From Actinomycetales bacterium UBA1383 (lineage in GTDB: Bacteria; Actinomycetota; Actinomycetes; Actinomycetales; Actinomycetaceae): DNA of 64,000 bases. The stretch spans positions 95,202 through 159,201 of the forward strand of contig DBQX01000046.1 in the NCBI GenBank assembly GCA_002305415.1, read 5' to 3'. Positions 60,758-64,000 of the stretch are shown piece by piece. The notes under the pieces were generated by a model that saw only the letters and a list, made by a program, of their open reading frames with translations, was not told the origin of the DNA and did no database searches. How positions within the stretch are numbered: the stretch's first letter is position 1; every line of letters begins with the position of its first letter. Made by a program: the position numbers and the translations under genes.

Positions 60758-61987
60758 ATGACTGTCGTCGTCGTGACCGGGATGGGGACCACCAACCCGC
60801 TGGGCGGGAACGTCCCCGACACCTGGTCCGCGGCCCTCGCCGGGGAGTCCGGGATCCGGACCCTCGAGAACGACTGGGCACGGAAGTACGAGATCCCGGT
60901 CGACTTCGCCGGCACCCTCAAGGTCCCGGTCAGCGAGGTGCTGCCGGTCCGGGACGCCAAGCGGATGGACCCGTCCACCCAGTTCGCCGTCATCGCGGCG
61001 GACGAGGCGTGGGCGGACGCGGGTGCACCCGAGGTCGCACCCGAGCGGCTCGGCGTCGTGGTCTCCTCCGGCATCGGCGGGGTGTGGACCATCCTGAACG
61101 CGTGGGACACGATCCGTGAGAAGGGTGCGCGCCGTGTCCTTCCGATGACCGTGCCCATGCTGATGCCGAACTCACCAGCCGCCCACATCTCGGTACGGTT
61201 CGGCGCTCGGGCCGGCGCGCACGCGCCCGTCTCCGCCTGCGCATCGGGTGCCGAGGCCATCGGCGACGCCGTGGAGATGATCCGCAGAGGCCGGGCCGAC
61301 GTCGTGATCGCGGGCGGGACGGAGGCGGCCATCCACCCGATGCCGCTCGCCGCGTTCGCGAAGATGCAGGCCCTCTCCACACGCTGCGACGACCCGCGGG
61401 GCGCCTCCCGCCCCTACGACGTCACCCGTGACGGCTTCGTCATGGGTGAGGGGGCAGGGATCGTCGTGCTGGAGTCGCTCGAGCACGCCCAGGCACGCGG
61501 CGCGACGATCCACGCCGTGCTCGCCGGCGTCGGGATGAGTGCCGACGCGTACGACGTCGCTCCCCCCGACCCGACCGGCCAGGGCCAGGAGCGCGCCATG
61601 CGTCTCGCCGTCGCGGACGCCGGGATAGCCGGCGAGGACGTGGTCCACGTCAACGGCCACGCGACGTCGACCCCTGCTGGCGACCTGGTCGAGGCGCAGG
61701 CGATCTCCCGTGTGACCGGCCCGTCAGTGCTCGTCTCGGCCACGAAGTCGATGACCGGGCACCTGCTCGGGGGGGCGGGCGCACTGGAGACGATCCTCAC
61801 CATCCTGGCGGTGCGCGAGCGCCTGGCGCCGCCGACCATCAACGTCACCCAGCCCGAGCCGGAACTCCCGGTGGACCTCGTGAGGGACGAGCCGCGGGCG
61901 CTGCCTGCGGACGGACCGGTGTACGCGGTCAACAACGCCTTCGGGTTCGGCGGCCACAACGTGGCGCTGGTGGTGCGCAGCGTCTGA
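60758..61987 (+). CDS. fabF: beta-ketoacyl-ACP synthase II
   Basis: Elongates the acyl chain. 409 residues. Catalytic Cys in PVSACASGAEAIGDA, His in VNGHATSTPAGDLVEA and His in KSMTGHLLGGAGALE; Gly-rich C-terminus NNAFGFGGHNVALV. ATG 60758 follows GGAGAAAGC. The 67-base gap after acpP contains no hairpin. Ends at a strong terminator. Confidence 0.95.
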   Translation: MTVVVVTGMGTTNPLGGNVPDTWSAALAGESGIRTLENDWARKYEIPVDFAGTLKVPVSEVLPVRDAKRMDPSTQFAVIAADEAWADAGAPEVAPERLGVVVSSGIGGVWTILNAWDTIREKGARRVLPMTVPMLMPNSPAAHISVRFGARAGAHAPVSACASGAEAIGDAVEMIRRGRADVVIAGGTEAAIHPMPLAAFAKMQALSTRCDDPRGASRPYDVTRDGFVMGEGAGIVVLESLEHAQARGATIHAVLAGVGMSADAYDVAPPDPTGQGQERAMRLAVADAGIAGEDVVHVNGHATSTPAGDLVEAQAISRVTGPSVLVSATKSMTGHLLGGAGALETILTILAVRERLAPPTINVTQPEPELPVDLVRDEPRALPADGPVYAVNNAFGFGGHNVALVVRSV

Positions 61988-61991
61988 CAGC

Positions 61992-62034
61992 ACGGCGAGG
62001 GGCCCGGTCCGGGGTGGACCGGGCCCCTCGCCGT
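61992..62034. terminator. bidirectional terminator after fabF
   Basis: A perfect 19-base stem (ACGGCGAGGGGCCCGGTCC and complement) with five-base loop GGGGT, between convergent genes. The strongest hairpin in the window. Confidence 0.9.
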
Positions 62035-62038
62035 CGTG

Positions 62039-62539
62039 TCAGCCGACGCGGTGCAGCCAGCGGATCGGTGCGCCTGCGCCGGCGTACCGGAAGGGCTCGA
62101 GTTCGTCATCCCAGGCCTGCCCCACGGCGAGTTCGAGTTCACGACGCATCCGCGCGGCGTCGTGGGCGTGCTCGAGGGCGGCGCGGATCCGGTTCTCAGG
62201 AATCACCACGTTGCCGTGCACATCGGTCTGGGCGTGGAAGATCCCCAGCTCCGGGGTGTGCGACCACCGGCCGCCGTCGTTCCCGGGCGACGCGTCCTCC
62301 GTGATCTCGTAGCGCAGGTGTGCCCAGCCACGCAACGCGGAGGCGAGGCGAGCGCCCGTGCCCACCTTGGACACCCACGAGAACTCGGCGCGCACGAGCC
62401 CGGAGACGGCCGGCTGGTCGGTCCAGTCCATCGCGATCCGCTGGTCGAGAACGGTGCTCACTGCCCACTCGATGTGCGGGCACAGGGCGCGGGGCGCAGA
62501 GTGCACGAAAACAACACCGCGGGTGTACGTTCCACTCAT
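62039..62539 (-). CDS. DUF3145 family protein
   Basis: 166 residues: VFVHSAPRALCPHIEWAVST at the N-terminus, LRGWAHLRYEITEDASPGND and GNVVIPENRIRAALEHAHDA. Actinobacterial DUF3145, known to sit beside fabF; function unknown. ATG 62539 follows AGGAG. Possible role with fatty-acid synthesis by position only. Confidence 0.85.
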   Translation of the reverse strand: MSGTYTRGVVFVHSAPRALCPHIEWAVSTVLDQRIAMDWTDQPAVSGLVRAEFSWVSKVGTGARLASALRGWAHLRYEITEDASPGNDGGRWSHTPELGIFHAQTDVHGNVVIPENRIRAALEHAHDAARMRRELELAVGQAWDDELEPFRYAGAGAPIRWLHRVG

Positions 62540-62637
62540 TTCGACTCCTGGTTACGAGGTTCGTCTTCCCCTACGGCCTCGAACCCAGGAATCACACGGT
62601 TGTGCTTATTGAACCACACACCGCGTTCAGCGCGGTA

Positions 62638-63126
62638 CTACATCATCTCGCGTACGGCGCGCATCGCCTTCTTGCGCGTGGCGCGGTCAAGACGGTCCAG
62701 GTAGAGCATGCCGTCGAGGTGGTCCAGTTCGTGCTGTACGAGGCGGGCCCAGATCTCCTCGCCCTCCACGACGACAGGGCGACCATCCAGGTCAACACCC
62801 TCGGCCCGCGCGTACCACGCCCGCTGGGTGGGGAACCACAGCCCGGGCACCGACAGGCAGCCCTCCTCCCCATCCTGGTACTCGTCCGGGGAGATGGCCA
62901 CCAGGTGTGGATTGATGACGTAGCCGATCCGTCCGTCAAGGTTCCACGAGAAGGCCCTGAGCGACACACCGATCTGGTTCGCCGAGAGCCCGGCGCGTCC
63001 TTCTTCGTCGACGGTCTCGAGGAGGTCCTCGATGAGGTGCTTCACGCGCGAGTCGACCTCGGTGATCTCCTGGCAGGGCGTCCGCAGGACAGGGTCGCCG
63101 ATGACCCGGATTTCACGTTTCGCCAT
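62638..63126 (-). CDS. def: peptide deformylase
   Basis: Removes the formyl group from new N-terminal Met. 162 residues. Motifs: GLSANQIGV (motif 1, usually GLAAPQVG), EGCLSVPG (motif 2 with metal Cys) and QHELDHLDG (motif 3 with two metal His and catalytic Glu). ATG 63126 begins MAKREIRVIGDPVLR. Separate unit between DUF3145 and the hydrogenase. Confidence 0.93.
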   Translation of the reverse strand: MAKREIRVIGDPVLRTPCQEITEVDSRVKHLIEDLLETVDEEGRAGLSANQIGVSLRAFSWNLDGRIGYVINPHLVAISPDEYQDGEEGCLSVPGLWFPTQRAWYARAEGVDLDGRPVVVEGEEIWARLVQHELDHLDGMLYLDRLDRATRKKAMRAVREMM

Positions 63127-63163
63127 GGGCCCAGTTTCCCACACCCGCATCCGCCGGCCGGAC

Positions 63164-63191
63164 GCCGTCCGGCCCCGGCGGGCCGGACGGC
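63164..63191. terminator. terminator after the hydrogenase gene
   Basis: GCCGTCCGGCC and its exact complement flank a six-base loop, six bases past the hydrogenase stop on the minus strand. Confidence 0.6.
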
Positions 63192-63196
63192 ACGGG

Positions 63197-64000
63197 TCAG
63201 TGGTGAACCGGGACCGGCAGCGGGTACGGAGCGTACGCGGTGTGCAGCAGCCGGTGTGCGAGCGGCGAGTTGGGAGTGCCGTAGAACTCGTCGTAGAGCC
63301 GGAGGATGTCCGGGTTCTCCTGGGACTTCCGGTATGTCGACTGCTGGTCGATGTCGGTGATCAGCCTGAGCCGCTCCTGCATCTCCCCGGCCCGTTCCGG
63401 GACAGGGTGCCCGGCACCACCGATGCAGCCTCCCGGGCACGCCATGATCTCGATGAAGTCGTAGCCGAGGTTCTCGCCGCCCAGCATCCGCTTGATGACG
63501 GGCTCCGCGTTGCCGAGCCCGTTGATGACCGCCACCTTCACCGTGCGGCCCGCGGCCTCGATCCGCGCCTCCTTGAAGCCCTCGAGGCCCACGACGTTCT
63601 CGAAGTAGAGGTGCTCGCGCAAGGGCTCACCCGTCAGCTTCTCGACCGCCATCCGGAGCGCCGCTTCGGCCACGCCACCGGATGCCGCGAACATGACACC
63701 CGCTCCCGTGACCCGCGAGTACGGCTGGTCGAACTCCGACGGGACGATCTCGGTGCGGGAGATCCGGCGCATGTTCACCATCTCGATCAGCTCGGTCGTG
63801 GTGAGCACAGCGTCAACGTCGCGACGGCCACCGGGGGCGAACTCGGGCCGGGCTGCCTCGTACTTCTTGGCCAGGCAGGGAACGATCGAGACGATGAAGA
63901 GGTCCTCCGGGTCCACACCCGCCCACTGGGCATAGTGGTTGCGGACGGTCGCTCCCATCATCTGCTGCGGCGACTTGCAGCTTGACAGGTGCGGGATGAG
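63197..64000 (-). CDS. [FeFe]-hydrogenase catalytic subunit, C-terminal part (N-terminus off right edge)
   Basis: The last 267 residues of an iron-only hydrogenase that produces or oxidises H2. At the cut end LSSCKSPQQMMG precedes the H-cluster P2 motif, seen as SIVPCLAKKYEAARPEF with its cluster Cys; P3 is EIMACPGGCIGGAGHP with both cluster Cys (CxxxC). The P1 motif and the ferredoxin-like domains would be to the right, outside the window. All cluster residues that fall in the window are present, so this half looks functional. A terminator follows the stop. Partner and maturase genes are not visible. Confidence 0.92.
   Translation of the reverse strand, partial: LIPHLSSCKSPQQMMGATVRNHYAQWAGVDPEDLFIVSIVPCLAKKYEAARPEFAPGGRRDVDAVLTTTELIEMVNMRRISRTEIVPSEFDQPYSRVTGAGVMFAASGGVAEAALRMAVEKLTGEPLREHLYFENVVGLEGFKEARIEAAGRTVKVAVINGLGNAEPVIKRMLGGENLGYDFIEIMACPGGCIGGAGHPVPERAGEMQERLRLITDIDQQSTYRKSQENPDILRLYDEFYGTPNSPLAHRLLHTAYAPYPLPVPVHH

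Noticed and set aside
1..64000. CRISPR arrays, insertion sequences, prophage or integrase genes
   Set aside because: No spaced direct repeats, transposase motifs, phage genes or attachment sites next to the tRNA were seen; repeats found are short and tandem.

Overview
The window is chromosomal DNA of a high-GC Gram-positive actinobacterium. Almost every real gene has a strong G/C third-position bias. The markers are actinobacterial: a diheme QcrC and a bc1-aa3 oxidase set, GlnE with two glutamine synthetases, DUF3043, DUF4191, DUF3052 and DUF3145, a PucR-type FasR homologue beside the fab genes, and AceE. Many genes start at, or 6-8 bases after, a TAnnnT -10 box, as expected for leaderless mRNAs. 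From memory, the core gene order resembles the Mycobacterium tuberculosis block running from about Rv2171 (lppM) to Rv2243 (fabD). The lineage could be Micrococcales or Propionibacteriales; the sequence alone does not settle it.

Layout. 1-6.4 kb: PPi-dependent phosphofructokinase (cut by the left edge), a PlsC acyltransferase, an acyl-CoA ligase, a DEDDh exonuclease/GIY-YIG fusion and a lone Lrp ligand-binding domain. 6.4-17.4 kb: trpD with a degenerate receiver protein, then the respiratory supercomplex (ctaE-qcrC-qcrA-qcrB facing right, ctaC-ctaD-ctaF facing left) around a superoxide dismutase, followed by a frameshifted FKBP lipoprotein and an A-type Fe-S carrier. 17.5-25.3 kb: glycerate kinase-like protein, DUF4333 lipoprotein, M20 peptidase, DUF3043, aldo/keto reductase, pyrD, two membrane proteins and leucyl aminopeptidase. 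25.4-30.7 kb: lpdA-sucB, a membrane pseudokinase and DUF4191. 30.8-39.9 kb: nitrogen assimilation (glnA1 behind a phased GlnR-like operator; glnA2-glnE-phosphatase operon), a DUF5058 transporter pair and panB. 39.9-49.2 kb: map, an LppM-like lipoprotein, a 24-residue membrane peptide, a PHB-depolymerase-like esterase, a frameshifted cation transporter, and a four-gene operon of a rifampicin-phosphotransferase-like enzyme, a MacB-type ABC exporter and a PlsY-like protein. 49.3-53.2 kb: E. coli-type CysE, RNase P RNA, RNase HI/phosphatase fusion, a zinc-ribbon family protein that has lost its cysteines, tRNA-Val and DUF3052. 53.4-62 kb: aceE, a small hypothetical, and the fatty-acid synthesis cluster fasR-fabD-fabH-acpP-fabF. 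62-64 kb: DUF3145, peptide deformylase and the C-terminal half of an [FeFe]-hydrogenase.

Together the genes describe an aerobic respirer with a cytochrome bc1-aa3 chain, pyruvate and 2-oxoglutarate dehydrogenase parts and type II fatty-acid synthesis. It also carries PPi-dependent glycolysis and an [FeFe]-hydrogenase, which suggests fermentative H2 metabolism when oxygen is short. No CRISPR array, insertion sequence, prophage or integrase was seen, and there is no gene-free stretch over 300 bases.
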